Positions 24,413-33,413 of a stretch of DNA of 64,000 nt are shown here, piece after piece (positions within the stretch are counted from its first letter, which is position 1; each line of letters begins with the position of its first letter). Location: positions 62,001-126,000 of the forward strand of contig JAZHPA010000001.1 of NCBI GenBank assembly GCA_051024685.1. The letters run 5' to 3'. The DNA is from UBA12545 sp051024685 (GTDB lineage: Bacteria > Bacillota > DSM-521 > Neomoorellales > Neomoorellaceae). The notes below the pieces were generated by a model that made no database searches, was not told the DNA's origin, and saw only the letters and a program-made list of their open reading frames with translations. A program made the translations under genes and the position numbers.

Positions 24413-24589
24413 TTACCGCCAACGCCGCTTTTTAGCCGCCTGGGCTTTCTTCTTGCGCCTGACGCTGGGCTTCTCATAATGCTCACGTTTGCGAATTTCC
24501 GCGAGCACTCCCGCCTTCTGGCAAAGGCGCTTAAACCGCCGCAGAGCGTTGTCCAAGCTCTCGTCTTTACCGACTCTTACCTCGCTCAC
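24413..24589 (-). CDS. rpsU: 30S ribosomal protein S21 (bS21)
   Basis: A 58-aa S21, below the usual ORF size cut-off. It reads MSEVRVGKDESLDNALRRFK, then RLCQKAGVLAEIRKREHYEK, PSVRRKKKAQAAKKRRWR, with the basic tail of the family. The GTG start lies 9 nt after GGAGGGAGGG. A strong terminator follows 80 bp downstream. In other Firmicutes rpsU is next to yqeY, but here yqeY is 15 kb away. Confidence 0.95.
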   Translation of the reverse strand: MSEVRVGKDESLDNALRRFKRLCQKAGVLAEIRKREHYEKPSVRRKKKAQAAKKRRWR

Positions 24590-24762
24590 CTGTTTTATCC
24601 CTCCCTCCGGCCCGGAACGCGACTACCACCATAGGCCTTGTTTTAGGGGATATATATCTATTCTTATTCCACACATTTTTACTTTTTCCTCTTGCCCGAA
24701 AGGAAACTCGCCCTTCTTTTAGTCCCTTTCTGGTCAAAAATACTTCCCTTTAGCGAGCATCT

Positions 24763-25134
24763 CTAATCTTCCGCGGGCCCTTCTTTGTCCACCGTACAAT
24801 TCCCGCAGAAGACCGCACCCGTTTCAACGGCCAGTTCGCCCACCTTTATATCGCCCTCGACCATACCTTTGGCCAGGATTTCCATGCGATTGCTGATCTG
24901 TGCCTTCCCCCTTAACTTCCCTACTACGCAACAGTTGCGGGCCGTAACGGTGGCCTCTACCTCTCCTGTTTCCCCTACGATTATATCTCCCGAGGTAGTT
25001 ATTTCTCCTTCAAAGGAGCCGTCCACCCGGAGAGATTCCTCGCTCATCAGGGAACCTTTGATACGAGTACTACGTCCTATTATAGTATTGACCGGGGCAT
25101 TCTCATTTAAAGGCATATTCCTACGTCTTAACAT
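24763..25134 (-). CDS. Bactofilin family protein (polymer-forming cytoskeletal)
   Basis: A 123-aa DUF583/bactofilin. The core beta-helix carries repeats such as GRSTRIKGSLMSEESLRVDG, SFEGEITTSGDIIVGETGEV and RGKAQISNRMEILAKGMVEG. Bactofilins polymerise without nucleotide and position peptidoglycan enzymes. The gene follows an M23 peptidase gene by 11 bases, the typical partner in bactofilin operons. The segment 24590-24762 upstream of rpsU shows no gene. Confidence 0.92.
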   Translation of the reverse strand: MLRRRNMPLNENAPVNTIIGRSTRIKGSLMSEESLRVDGSFEGEITTSGDIIVGETGEVEATVTARNCCVVGKLRGKAQISNRMEILAKGMVEGDIKVGELAVETGAVFCGNCTVDKEGPAED

Positions 25135-25145
25135 GACTTCACCTC

Positions 25146-26036
25146 TTACTCCAGAAGTGTAAGGGGATCCACCGGCCGTCCCTGGATCTCCAGGCGAAAA
25201 TGCAGGTGGGGCCCCGTGCTCCTACCCGTACTCCCTACTTTAGCAATGGCTTGTCCCTTGCTTACCCGGTCCCCTTCGCTTACCAGCAAGGCAGAGTTAT
25301 GACCGTAAAAGGTGCGGTAACCGTAACCGTGCTCGATGATCACCGTCAAACCATATACACCCATCCAACCGGCGAAGACCACCCTTCCCGCACCTGCAGC
25401 CCGCACCGGAGTACCAAAAGAAGCAGCTATATCCAGGCCGTCGTGGAATTCCTCGCGCCACCGGTTGGTGGGTGAAGTCCGGTAGCCGAAGGGGGAGGTG
25501 ATTTCCCCTTCTACCGGCCACCGGGTAGGTTTGGCCTCGAGATAAGCCAGTTGCTCCTCTACCTGCCGGTTTAATTCCCTTAGTTGGGCAGCTACCCGGG
25601 GAACCTCAGCCCTTAAACCCTGTAGACTGCTTTCCACCTCGGCCAAATTCTGGGCCTGCTCCCGGGGGCGCAAAGGTAGGTAAGAGCTACGGGAGCTTAA
25701 GGCAGGGCGCGACCGTTCCAAGCCCAACATTGCCCTCACCCGGGCCTCCAGCTGGCTCACCTCATTGACGGCATCCTTCAGGGCCTGGGTTTCTGCTTTT
25801 AGACGGGCAATTTCCTGGGCCTGCTGCAAGTTCACGACTTCCAGCTCTTGCAAACTCTTAACCCGCGCGGCCAAACGCATGGAAAGATAGCCTAACCCGC
25901 CTGCCAGGGTCAAAACAAAGACCAACAAAAAGACCAGGAGTTTGAGGCTCCAGAAAGGCAAACGCCAGCTATGGATCTGCCGGCGGCCCTCGGGGACCAC
26001 CAAGAGGGTGAAATGGGTTTCTGTCTTGCGCTTCAT
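25146..26036 (-). CDS. Membrane-anchored M23 family metallopeptidase
   Basis: A 296-aa murein endopeptidase. An N-terminal signal anchor (LLVFLLVFVLTLAGGLGYLS, about 32-51) is followed by a coiled coil (about 60-170). The LytM/M23 domain has HDGLDIAASFGTPVRAAGAG, the catalytic GPHLHFRLEIQG and the H/D zinc ligands. It is predicted to be extracytoplasmic and is cotranscribed with bactofilin, which may localise it. Confidence 0.92.
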   Translation of the reverse strand: MKRKTETHFTLLVVPEGRRQIHSWRLPFWSLKLLVFLLVFVLTLAGGLGYLSMRLAARVKSLQELEVVNLQQAQEIARLKAETQALKDAVNEVSQLEARVRAMLGLERSRPALSSRSSYLPLRPREQAQNLAEVESSLQGLRAEVPRVAAQLRELNRQVEEQLAYLEAKPTRWPVEGEITSPFGYRTSPTNRWREEFHDGLDIAASFGTPVRAAGAGRVVFAGWMGVYGLTVIIEHGYGYRTFYGHNSALLVSEGDRVSKGQAIAKVGSTGRSTGPHLHFRLEIQGRPVDPLTLLE

Positions 26037-26098
26037 AAGTGTAATTTATTCCACATTTTTTGCCTTTTTCCTCTTTTCTCGTCCGCTACAGACAATAA

Positions 26099-26126
26099 AA
26101 GCCACCGATCTGTTGACCAGTGGCTT
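26099..26126 (-). terminator. Rho-independent terminator downstream of the HIT gene
   Basis: On the minus strand AAGCCAC (26126-26120) pairs with GTGGCTT (26105-26099), with an inner GGTC/GATC helix and a TTTTATTG tail. It lies 60 bp after the HIT stop and separates that gene from the M23-bactofilin pair. Confidence 0.7.
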
Positions 26127-26185
26127 GGTACCCGTTCCAAGGCCGGCAGTAGCCCTCGGCCCGCGTTGCTCTAGGCTTTTTGATC

Positions 26186-26527
26186 TCAGCAGATGTTTTT
26201 CAGCTGTCTCCCACCCAGCAGGTGATAATGCAGGTGATAGATGACCTGGCCGCCTTCCTGCTTGCAGTTGTTCACCAGGCGGAAACCCCGGTCGGCCAGG
26301 CCTAATTCCCGGGCTATTTTAACCGCCACCAGGTGTAGGTAGCCAATGAGATCGGCATCCTCCTCGGTGATGGCTGTCAGGTCGGGAATATGCTTTCGAG
26401 GAATGATAAGGATGTGCACCGGAGCCACCGGCCGGATGTCCTTAAAGGCTACTACCCGCTCGTCCTGATAAACCATCTCTGATGGCAGTTCACCCGCAGA
26501 TATCTTGCAGAAAATGCAGTCCGACAT
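26186..26527 (-). CDS. HIT family nucleotide-binding protein (histidine triad)
   Basis: A 113-aa HINT-type purine nucleoside phosphoramidase-like protein. The triad HLHYHLLGG has H98, H100 and H102. N-terminal C4 and C7 with later ligands recall the zinc site of bacterial HITs (DCIFCKISAGELPSE). The physiological substrate is unknown. It probably ends the transcript that starts at or above mtaB. Confidence 0.95.
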   Translation of the reverse strand: MSDCIFCKISAGELPSEMVYQDERVVAFKDIRPVAPVHILIIPRKHIPDLTAITEEDADLIGYLHLVAVKIARELGLADRGFRLVNNCKQEGGQVIYHLHYHLLGGRQLKNIC

Positions 26528-26622
26528 GGTCGGTAGAACCTCCCTTAGCGATAGACTAATAATTGTTTCGCCCAGATGGCAAAGAATCCTTCCCCACCCG
26601 TACGTTTTCCCTTCCCCAAGGT

Positions 26623-27945
26623 TTATGGGGTCAAGGAAAGGGAAATTTCGCCCCGTATCTTACCCTCCTGCCAATCCCGCAAACGCACCGGAACCAGCCT
26701 GCCGGTCCAGTCGCCTGGGGCGGCAAAGAAGACCGTCAGGTAATTGCCGGTGTGACCCTCCCAGAGGTTCTCGTCCCCGGCAAGCTTCTCCTCTACCAGA
26801 ACATCCAATGTCTCCCCCAAAAAGCTCCTGGCATAGTTTTCCTCGAGTCTGCGGCCCAAATTGAGCAGACGTGCCATGCGCTCCTTTTTGATCTCAGCCG
26901 GTACCTGGTCCGGCATTGTGGCGGCCGGGGTACCGGCCCGCGGAGAATAAGGAAAGGCGTGAAGCCGGGCAAAAGCGGCCCTTTCAGCCACCTCGAGGGT
27001 GTGGCGGAAGTGATCTTCTTGTTCGCCGGGAAAGCCTACAATAATGTCAGTGGTTATGGCCACCCGCGGGCGCCGAGTACGCAGCAATTCCAACAGTTCA
27101 AGATACTGTCGGCTGGTATACTTCCGGCCCATGCGCCGGAGGATAAAATCATTCCCGCTCTGCAGCGGTATATGAAAGTGGGGACATATTTTCTCCGCTT
27201 CCGTAAGGGTGCGGATCAATTCGGGCGTAAAATCCAAGGGGTCAATGGAGCTCAGGCGCAGGCGGCCAAGCCCCGGGACCTCTAGGAGTTGCCGGAGGAG
27301 CTGGTCTAAATCCACACCCCCTGGCAGGTCGCGACCGTAGGCCCCGGTATGGACGCCGGTCAGGACGATCTCTTGATAACCGGCGGCCACCAGCCTTTGT
27401 ACTTCCTCCACAATAAGTTGCGGTGCCCGGCTGCGCAAAGGCCCCCGGGCATAAGGAACGATGCAGTAGGTGCAGTATTCTTCGCAACCCTCCTGGATTT
27501 TTAAGAAGGCCCGGGCCCGGCTCACCTGGGTCACGGGCAATTCCTCAAAAGGTTCCCCTTTTTCCGGTTCCCTTACTGCATTGATGACCTTTCCCGTGCG
27601 CCTGGCTTCTTCCACCAATTCCACCAGCCGGACCCTGTCGCGGGTACCCACTATTACATCAACGCCGGGTATGCTCAAAACTTCCTCCGGAGCCACCTGG
27701 GCGTAGCAGCCGGTCACCGCCACCACTGCCTCCGGATTGTTGCGGACGGCCCGGCGTATCATCTGGCGCGATTTGCGGTCGCTCAAATGGGTGACGGTAC
27801 AGGTGTGTACCACATACACATCAGCCGGGGTATCAAAGGGTACCACTTGGTAGCCCGCCGAGCGAAACAAGCCTTTCAAGGCCTCTAATTCGTTTTGGTT
27901 TACCTTACATCCCAGGCTGGCCAGGGCCACCCGCTTTTCGGCCAC
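26623..27945 (-). CDS. mtaB: tRNA (N6-threonylcarbamoyladenosine37-C2)-methylthiotransferase MtaB
   Basis: A radical-SAM methylthiotransferase that converts t6A37 to ms2t6A37 in tRNA. The N-terminal MTTase domain has C13, C49 and C80. The radical SAM CX3CX2C is C154, C158 and C161 (CEEYCTYC). The C-terminal TRAM domain contains FLGETLDVLVEEKLAG. The length of 440 aa is typical. The gene lies between rsmE and the HIT gene in the common Firmicute order dnaJ-prmA-rsmE-mtaB. Confidence 0.95.
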   Translation of the reverse strand: MAEKRVALASLGCKVNQNELEALKGLFRSAGYQVVPFDTPADVYVVHTCTVTHLSDRKSRQMIRRAVRNNPEAVVAVTGCYAQVAPEEVLSIPGVDVIVGTRDRVRLVELVEEARRTGKVINAVREPEKGEPFEELPVTQVSRARAFLKIQEGCEEYCTYCIVPYARGPLRSRAPQLIVEEVQRLVAAGYQEIVLTGVHTGAYGRDLPGGVDLDQLLRQLLEVPGLGRLRLSSIDPLDFTPELIRTLTEAEKICPHFHIPLQSGNDFILRRMGRKYTSRQYLELLELLRTRRPRVAITTDIIVGFPGEQEDHFRHTLEVAERAAFARLHAFPYSPRAGTPAATMPDQVPAEIKKERMARLLNLGRRLEENYARSFLGETLDVLVEEKLAGDENLWEGHTGNYLTVFFAAPGDWTGRLVPVRLRDWQEGKIRGEISLSLTP

Positions 27946-27966
27946 TGCCTTCCTCCCTCCTTCGCT

Positions 27967-28728
27967 CTAACCCCGTACTATCCTCTTCCCGCCCAGGTCT
28001 CCCCCCTCATACATTATGACCGCCAGACAGGCTAGGCCCGCCGTTTCCGCGCGCAAGATCCGGGGCCCCAAGCTGACCACTATTCCTCCGGCCTGGCGGG
28101 CCCATTCCACTTCCGCCGGGCTCAACCCCCCCTCCGGCCCCACCAGGAGGGCTATTGGCCGGGAAGGCTCTACGGGGGATAGAGCTTCCTTCAATCCTCT
28201 TTCCCGCTCTTCTTCCCAGGGTACCAGGAGCAGGGTTTCGGGCGGAATCCGTTCCAGGGCCTCTTCCAGAGTCCACGGCCCTTCCACCAATGGTATGGAG
28301 GCGCGCCGGCTCTGGCGGGCCGCCGCCAGGGCCACCTTCCGCCAGCGTTCCTTTTTCCGGGCCGCGGCCTCCTTATCCAACTTCATTATTACCCTTTCCG
28401 TCAGTAGGCCTATTATTCTTTTTATGCCCAATTCGGTGGCCTTTTCTATAATAAGTTCCATCTTGTCCCCCTTAGGTATGCCCTGCAACAAGGTGACGGA
28501 CAGGAAAGGTTCGTTAGAGGGGATGGGTTCCAGCAGTTCGGCCACCACTTCTCCCCGACGCACTGCGATGACGCGCCCCTTAAAGGACGAGCCCAGGCCG
28601 TCGGCCAGGCTGATTTCTTCCCCGACGTTCAGCCGTAGAACACGGGAGGCATGATGGCCCGTGTCACCGGCCAGGACGATTCTTTTCTGTTGGAGCTGTT
28701 CGGGCGGTATAAAAAAATGGTGGGCCAT
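27967..28728 (-). CDS. rsmE: 16S rRNA (uracil1498-N3)-methyltransferase
   Basis: A SPOUT-fold methyltransferase of 30S rRNA. The N-terminal PUA-like domain includes HHASRVLRLNVGEEISLADG. The knot region has KGDKMELIIEKATELGIKRI and LLVGPEGGLSPAEVEWARQA, and VSLGPRILRAETAGL closes it. The length is 253 aa. It lies 7 bases after prmA. Confidence 0.95.
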   Translation of the reverse strand: MAHHFFIPPEQLQQKRIVLAGDTGHHASRVLRLNVGEEISLADGLGSSFKGRVIAVRRGEVVAELLEPIPSNEPFLSVTLLQGIPKGDKMELIIEKATELGIKRIIGLLTERVIMKLDKEAAARKKERWRKVALAAARQSRRASIPLVEGPWTLEEALERIPPETLLLVPWEEERERGLKEALSPVEPSRPIALLVGPEGGLSPAEVEWARQAGGIVVSLGPRILRAETAGLACLAVIMYEGGDLGGKRIVRG

Positions 28729-28735
28729 CCGCGGC

Positions 28736-29599
28736 TCACCCCTTCCTGCCCGCCAGAGCCACCCAATCTCCCCGGCATTCCCGTTTAATTAGAGCAAATC
28801 CTTGGCCCTGGAGGGCGGCCACAAGTTCCGACGCTCGTGGGCCGATAATGCCTCCCAAAACGATGCGGCCTCCAGGACGCAGAAGCCTCGCAGCTTGGGG
28901 CAGCAAGGCCAGCAATACATCGGCCACAATATTGGCGGTCACCACATCGGCGGGAGAACCAAGCCCTTGGAGCAAATTTCCCGCCTCTACCCTTATCTTC
29001 CCTTCCAGACCGTTGCGTTTCACATTTTCCCGGGCCGTCTTCACCGCCACCGGGTCATTATCCACGGCGGTGACCTCCCGGGCTCCCAGCAAGCCCGCAG
29101 CGATGGCCAGAATTCCCGACCCCGTCCCTACATCATAGACAACATCGTCCGGCTTCACGAGTTCTTCCAGCATTTCGAGAGTCATGGCCGTGGTGGGATG
29201 GGTTCCGGTGCCAAAGGCCATACCCGGGTCCAGCTCGATTACCAGTTCCCCGGTACGGGGGGTATATTCCTCCCAGCTAGGCTTGACAACCAAACGGCTG
29301 CCTATCTTTACCGGTTTGTAGTAAGCCTTCCAGGCAGTGGCCCAATCTTCCTCCTCCATGCTCCTGCAGGACAGCTCGGCCCGGTAACCAGGAAAAAAGC
29401 GGCCGATTGCCTTTAGCCGCCCTTCCAGGTTCTGCAACCGCTCCCTTAACCTTTCATCCTGGGGCAGGTAACCCCGCAATACAACCTGCCTTCCTTCATC
29501 TTCCAGAATCAATCCCTGGGCACCCACCTCGTAAAAGAGGCCGGCCACCGCCTCGCTGGCTTCTTCCGTAGTAGTAATAATAATCTCCTGCCACTTCAT
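28736..29599 (-). CDS. prmA: Ribosomal protein L11 methyltransferase
   Basis: Trimethylates L11 lysines. The N-terminal substrate domain includes MEEEDWATAWKAYYKPVKIG. The SAM-binding motif is VYDVGTGSGILAIAAGLLGA, preceded by DPGMAFGTGTHPTT, and the catalytic motif is VTANIVADVLLALLP. The length is 287 aa. It follows dnaJ by 9 bases, as in most Firmicute hrcA operons. Confidence 0.96.
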   Translation of the reverse strand: MKWQEIIITTTEEASEAVAGLFYEVGAQGLILEDEGRQVVLRGYLPQDERLRERLQNLEGRLKAIGRFFPGYRAELSCRSMEEEDWATAWKAYYKPVKIGSRLVVKPSWEEYTPRTGELVIELDPGMAFGTGTHPTTAMTLEMLEELVKPDDVVYDVGTGSGILAIAAGLLGAREVTAVDNDPVAVKTARENVKRNGLEGKIRVEAGNLLQGLGSPADVVTANIVADVLLALLPQAARLLRPGGRIVLGGIIGPRASELVAALQGQGFALIKRECRGDWVALAGRKG

Positions 29600-29608
29600 A
29601 ATATCTTC

Positions 29609-30751
29609 CTAACCCATGAAGGCATCCTTTACTTTCCTAAAAAAACCTTTTTCCTTTTCCGAGGGCTCCCACCCGTGAAGTCGGGCAAATTCCCGTAATA
29701 GCTCCTTCTGCTGTTCGGTCAAATTCTTAGGGATTACTACACGTACTACGACATGCTGATCGCCCCGGCCCGCCCCATTGAGACGCGGAATCCCCTTTCC
29801 TTTGAGGCGGAAGGCGGTACCGCTCTGGGTACCTTCGGGTATGCTTAGGCGGGCCTTCCCCTCCAGGGTAGGCACCTCTATCTCATCCCCCAGGGCAGCC
29901 TGGACCATGGAAATGGGGACTTCGCAAAAGATGTCAAAACCTTCGCGGCGAAAGATCTTGTGGGGCCGGACGTTAATATAGACGTACAGATCGCCGGGCG
30001 GTCCACCCCTCTCGCCCACTTCTCCTTCCCCGGCCAGACGGAGGCGGGCGCCGGTATCCACACCTGGCGGTATTTTGATTTTAATCTTCCGCGTACGTTG
30101 CACCTGTCCCCGACCACGGCAAGTCTTGCAAGGGTTAGGGATAATAGTACCTGTCCCCTGACACTGGTGACAGGTACGGATGGTCTGGTAGTAGCCCAGG
30201 GGCGTGCGTTGGGTGATGCGTACTTGCCCCGTCCCCCCGCAGGCCTGGCAGGTCACGGGATGGGTACCCGGAGCGGCGCCGGACCCGCCGCAGTCGGGAC
30301 ACCTTTCCAGCCGCGGTACTCCCACCTCTTTTTCGGCACCGAAGGCGGCCTCCTCAAAGGAGATCTCGAGATCTAGCCGCACATCAGCACCGCGCTCGGG
30401 CCCGCGTCGGCGCCGGCCCCCGGTAAAGGCATCCCCAAAAAACATATCGAACAGATCGCCGAAGCCGCCAAAATCAGCACCTTTAAAGTCGAAACCGCCG
30501 AAGCCGGGACCGGCGCCTGCTCCGCCTTCTACTCCTGCGTGGCCGAACTGGTCGTAGCGGGCCCGTTTCTCCGGATCGCTCAGAATATCATAGGCTTCCT
30601 GGATTTCCTTGAATTTTTCTTCCGCCTCTTTATTGCCTGGGTTTAAATCCGGATGGTACTGCCGGGCCAGGCGCCGGTAAGCCTTTTTTATTTCCTCCTG
30701 GGAGGCCCCCCGATCCACTCCCAGGACCTCATAATAATCTCGCTTGGACAT
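29609..30751 (-). CDS. dnaJ: Molecular chaperone DnaJ
   Basis: A class A J-protein and co-chaperone of DnaK. The J domain has HPD (ARQYHPDLNPG). A G/F-rich linker (about 75-115) is followed by four CXXCXGXG zinc repeats (CPDCGGSG, CQACGGTG, CHQCQGTG, CKTCRGRG). The C-terminal substrate domains complete the 380 aa. It lies 14 bases after dnaK in the hrcA-grpE-dnaK-dnaJ operon. Confidence 0.98.
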   Translation of the reverse strand: MSKRDYYEVLGVDRGASQEEIKKAYRRLARQYHPDLNPGNKEAEEKFKEIQEAYDILSDPEKRARYDQFGHAGVEGGAGAGPGFGGFDFKGADFGGFGDLFDMFFGDAFTGGRRRRGPERGADVRLDLEISFEEAAFGAEKEVGVPRLERCPDCGGSGAAPGTHPVTCQACGGTGQVRITQRTPLGYYQTIRTCHQCQGTGTIIPNPCKTCRGRGQVQRTRKIKIKIPPGVDTGARLRLAGEGEVGERGGPPGDLYVYINVRPHKIFRREGFDIFCEVPISMVQAALGDEIEVPTLEGKARLSIPEGTQSGTAFRLKGKGIPRLNGAGRGDQHVVVRVVIPKNLTEQQKELLREFARLHGWEPSEKEKGFFRKVKDAFMG

Positions 30752-30765
30752 AAGATCACCGGCTC

Positions 30766-32607
30766 TTACCGCTTATCGTCGTCCACGACCTTGTAATCGG
30801 CATCCACCACATGGTCCCTGGCCGAACCAGGGCCTTCCGTTCCCGTGGCCTGCCGGGCGTGTTCGGCGCCGGCCTGCTGGTAGACCTTGCTGGTCAAGGT
30901 ATAGAGAGCCTGAGAGAGAGCCTCCATTTTTTCTTTAATATGGTTGACATCTTTGCCTCCCAGGGCATCCTGCAAATCCTTCTTGGCCTGCTCAATGCGG
31001 TCCACGTCGGCCTTATCGGCCTTATCTTTGAATTCCTTCAAGGTGCGCTCAGTTTGATAAAGGAGGGAATCGGCCTGATTCCTGGTTTCCACCTCTTCCT
31101 TGCGCTTCCGGTCTGCTTCGGCATGCATCTCAGCTTCCTTGACCATGCGCTGGATCTCTTCTTCCGTCAAGCCGCTCGACGATTTGATGGTAATAGCCTG
31201 CTGTTTACCGGTGGCCAGGTCCCGGGCCGAGACGTGGACGATGCCGTTGGCGTCAATATCAAACTTGACTTCGATCTGGGGCACTCCCCGCGGGGCGGGG
31301 GGAATGCCGGTGAGCTGGAAGCGTCCCAGGGTCTTGTTGTCAGCCGCCATGGGACGTTCGCCCTGCAGTACATGAATCTCCACCATCGTTTGGTTATCGG
31401 CTGCCGTGGTGAAGATCTGGCTCTTGGAAGTCGGGATGGTGGTATTGCGCTCAATGATTTTGGTGAACACCCCACCCAGAGTCTCGATTCCCAGGGACAG
31501 GGGGGTGACGTCCAGCAAGACGATATCCTTCATCTCGCCGGCCAGAACGGCGCCCTGGATGGCCGCACCCATGGCCACGCATTCGTCCGGGTTAATCCCC
31601 TTGTGGGGTTCCTTGCCCAGAATCCTTCTTACGGTCTCCTGGACCAGGGGAACCCGGGTGGAGCCGCCTACCAGCAGTACCTTATCGATATCTTCGGGCT
31701 TGAGGCCTGCGTCGGACAAGGCCTGGCGTATGGGTTCCACCGTCTTCTCCACCAGGTCGGCGATGAGTTCCTCGAACTTGGCCCGGGTCAAAGTGACATC
31801 CAAGTGCACGGGACCGCTGGAAGTCACGGAGATGAAGGGCAGATTTATATTGGTGCTGGTAACGCTGGAGAGTTCGATCTTCGCCCGTTCCGCCGCTTCC
31901 TTCAGGCGCTGCATGGCCATGGGATCCTGGCGCAGATCCACGCCGTGCTCGCGCCGGCAGATATCGATGAGGTAGTTCATGATCCGCTCGTCAAAATCGT
32001 CGCCGCCCAGGCGGTTGTTGCCGCTGGTGGCTTTTACCTCGAAGACGCCGTCCCCGAGTTCCAGGATGGAGACGTCAAAGGTGCCCCCTCCAAGGTCGTA
32101 GACCAGGATGGTCTGGTCCTCTCCCTTATCCAGCCCGTAGGCCAGAGCTGCCGCCGTCGGTTCATTGATGATGCGCAACACTTCCAGGCCAGCTATGCGC
32201 CCGGCATCCTTGGTGGCCTGCCGCTGGCTGTCGGTAAAGTAGGCCGGTACGGTAATAACCGCCTGGGTGATCTTCTCCCCCAGGTAGGCCTCGGCATCGG
32301 CCTTCAATTTCTGCAAGATCATGGCAGAAATTTCCTGGGGAGTATATTCCTTGGAATCTATCCTTACTTTATGGGTAGTACCCATATGCCGTTTAATGGA
32401 GACAATGGTACGTTCGGGGTTGGTAATGGCCTGGCGCTTAGCCGCTTGACCCACCAAGCGTTCGCCATCCTTGGTAAAGGCTACTACCGAAGGAGTCGTC
32501 CTTCCTCCCTCGGCATTGGGGATTACTACCGCTTCCCCACCTTCCATTATGGCCATACAAGAATTGGTCGTTCCCAAGTCGATACCCAATACTTTATCTT
32601 TGCCCAT
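30766..32607 (-). CDS. dnaK: Molecular chaperone DnaK (Hsp70)
   Basis: An ATP-dependent Hsp70. The signatures are IDLGTTNSCMAIMEGG, LVYDLGGGTFDVSILELGDG and VLLVGGSTRVPLVQETV. The substrate domain follows DVTPLSLGIETLGGVF. The length of 613 aa suits the Gram-positive form, which lacks a loop in the first subdomain. It is controlled by HrcA through the CIRCE upstream of hrcA. Confidence 0.98.
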   Translation of the reverse strand: MGKDKVLGIDLGTTNSCMAIMEGGEAVVIPNAEGGRTTPSVVAFTKDGERLVGQAAKRQAITNPERTIVSIKRHMGTTHKVRIDSKEYTPQEISAMILQKLKADAEAYLGEKITQAVITVPAYFTDSQRQATKDAGRIAGLEVLRIINEPTAAALAYGLDKGEDQTILVYDLGGGTFDVSILELGDGVFEVKATSGNNRLGGDDFDERIMNYLIDICRREHGVDLRQDPMAMQRLKEAAERAKIELSSVTSTNINLPFISVTSSGPVHLDVTLTRAKFEELIADLVEKTVEPIRQALSDAGLKPEDIDKVLLVGGSTRVPLVQETVRRILGKEPHKGINPDECVAMGAAIQGAVLAGEMKDIVLLDVTPLSLGIETLGGVFTKIIERNTTIPTSKSQIFTTAADNQTMVEIHVLQGERPMAADNKTLGRFQLTGIPPAPRGVPQIEVKFDIDANGIVHVSARDLATGKQQAITIKSSSGLTEEEIQRMVKEAEMHAEADRKRKEEVETRNQADSLLYQTERTLKEFKDKADKADVDRIEQAKKDLQDALGGKDVNHIKEKMEALSQALYTLTSKVYQQAGAEHARQATGTEGPGSARDHVVDADYKVVDDDKR

Positions 32608-32618
32608 ATTGTTACCCC

Positions 32619-33356
32619 CTATTCTTTTTCCGAGTTATTGTCGTTATTTTGCTCTTCTTCTCGGGGTTCGCTTTCTGTTTCCGCAGCCGCAGGGGAAGAC
32701 GCCAAGGCTACCTTTACCAGGGCCGGACGCAAAAGACGCCCGTGCAGAAGATAACCCTTGCGCAATTCTTCCGTGACCAAGTTGTGCCGTTCGGCTTCGG
32801 TCGTTTCTTCCGTAGCCACGGCCTCGTGGCAGGCGGGATCAAAAGGTTTCCCCAGGGCCTTAACCTCAGACAAGCCGTGCCGCCCCAGAATTTCGACCAA
32901 CTGCCGGGAAACCAACTCAATTCCGCTGAGCAGGGCATCCAGTTCACCTCCGCCCCGCGCCGAAGCCATGGCCAGCTCAAGATTATCCAGCACGGGGAGC
33001 AGTTCTTTCACCAGCTCAGCGCAAGCAGTCTGCCTCAATTCCAGTTGTTCCCGGCGCACACGCTTGCGGTAGTTGTCAAAATCAGCCTGCAGCCGTAATA
33101 GCTGGGAACGAAGCCTTTCTATCTCCTCCTGCCTGGCAACCAGCTCTTCCCGCAGGATGGCTATTTCAGACTCCGGGGACGCACCCGGCCCGGCTCCCAT
33201 TTCACGAGCGCCTTGGTCTTCCTCGTCGGGAGAAGCCGGCGGTTCCCTGTCTGCTTCCGCCGCGCCCTTTAAGTCCTCGCCTTCCAAGACCTGCCCTTGG
33301 GGCTGTTCCGTTTCCGGCACTTCACTGCCATTTAAGTTTTTCACCTGTCTCTTCAC
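32619..33356 (-). CDS. grpE: Nucleotide exchange factor GrpE
   Basis: An exchange factor for DnaK. A long acidic, low-complexity N-terminus (residues 1-65) precedes the dimerising coiled coil (REELVARQEEIERLRSQLLR) and the beta domain with the KALGKPFDPACHEAVATEET motif. The length of 245 aa is longer than usual because of acidic extensions at both ends. It lies between hrcA and dnaK. Confidence 0.95.
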   Translation of the reverse strand: MKRQVKNLNGSEVPETEQPQGQVLEGEDLKGAAEADREPPASPDEEDQGAREMGAGPGASPESEIAILREELVARQEEIERLRSQLLRLQADFDNYRKRVRREQLELRQTACAELVKELLPVLDNLELAMASARGGGELDALLSGIELVSRQLVEILGRHGLSEVKALGKPFDPACHEAVATEETTEAERHNLVTEELRKGYLLHGRLLRPALVKVALASSPAAAETESEPREEEQNNDNNSEKE

Positions 33357-33413
33357 TCCTTCCGGCCAATAGACCAGAGAACTGGCAGCTGGGGGCCAAC
33401 CCCACCCCCCGGC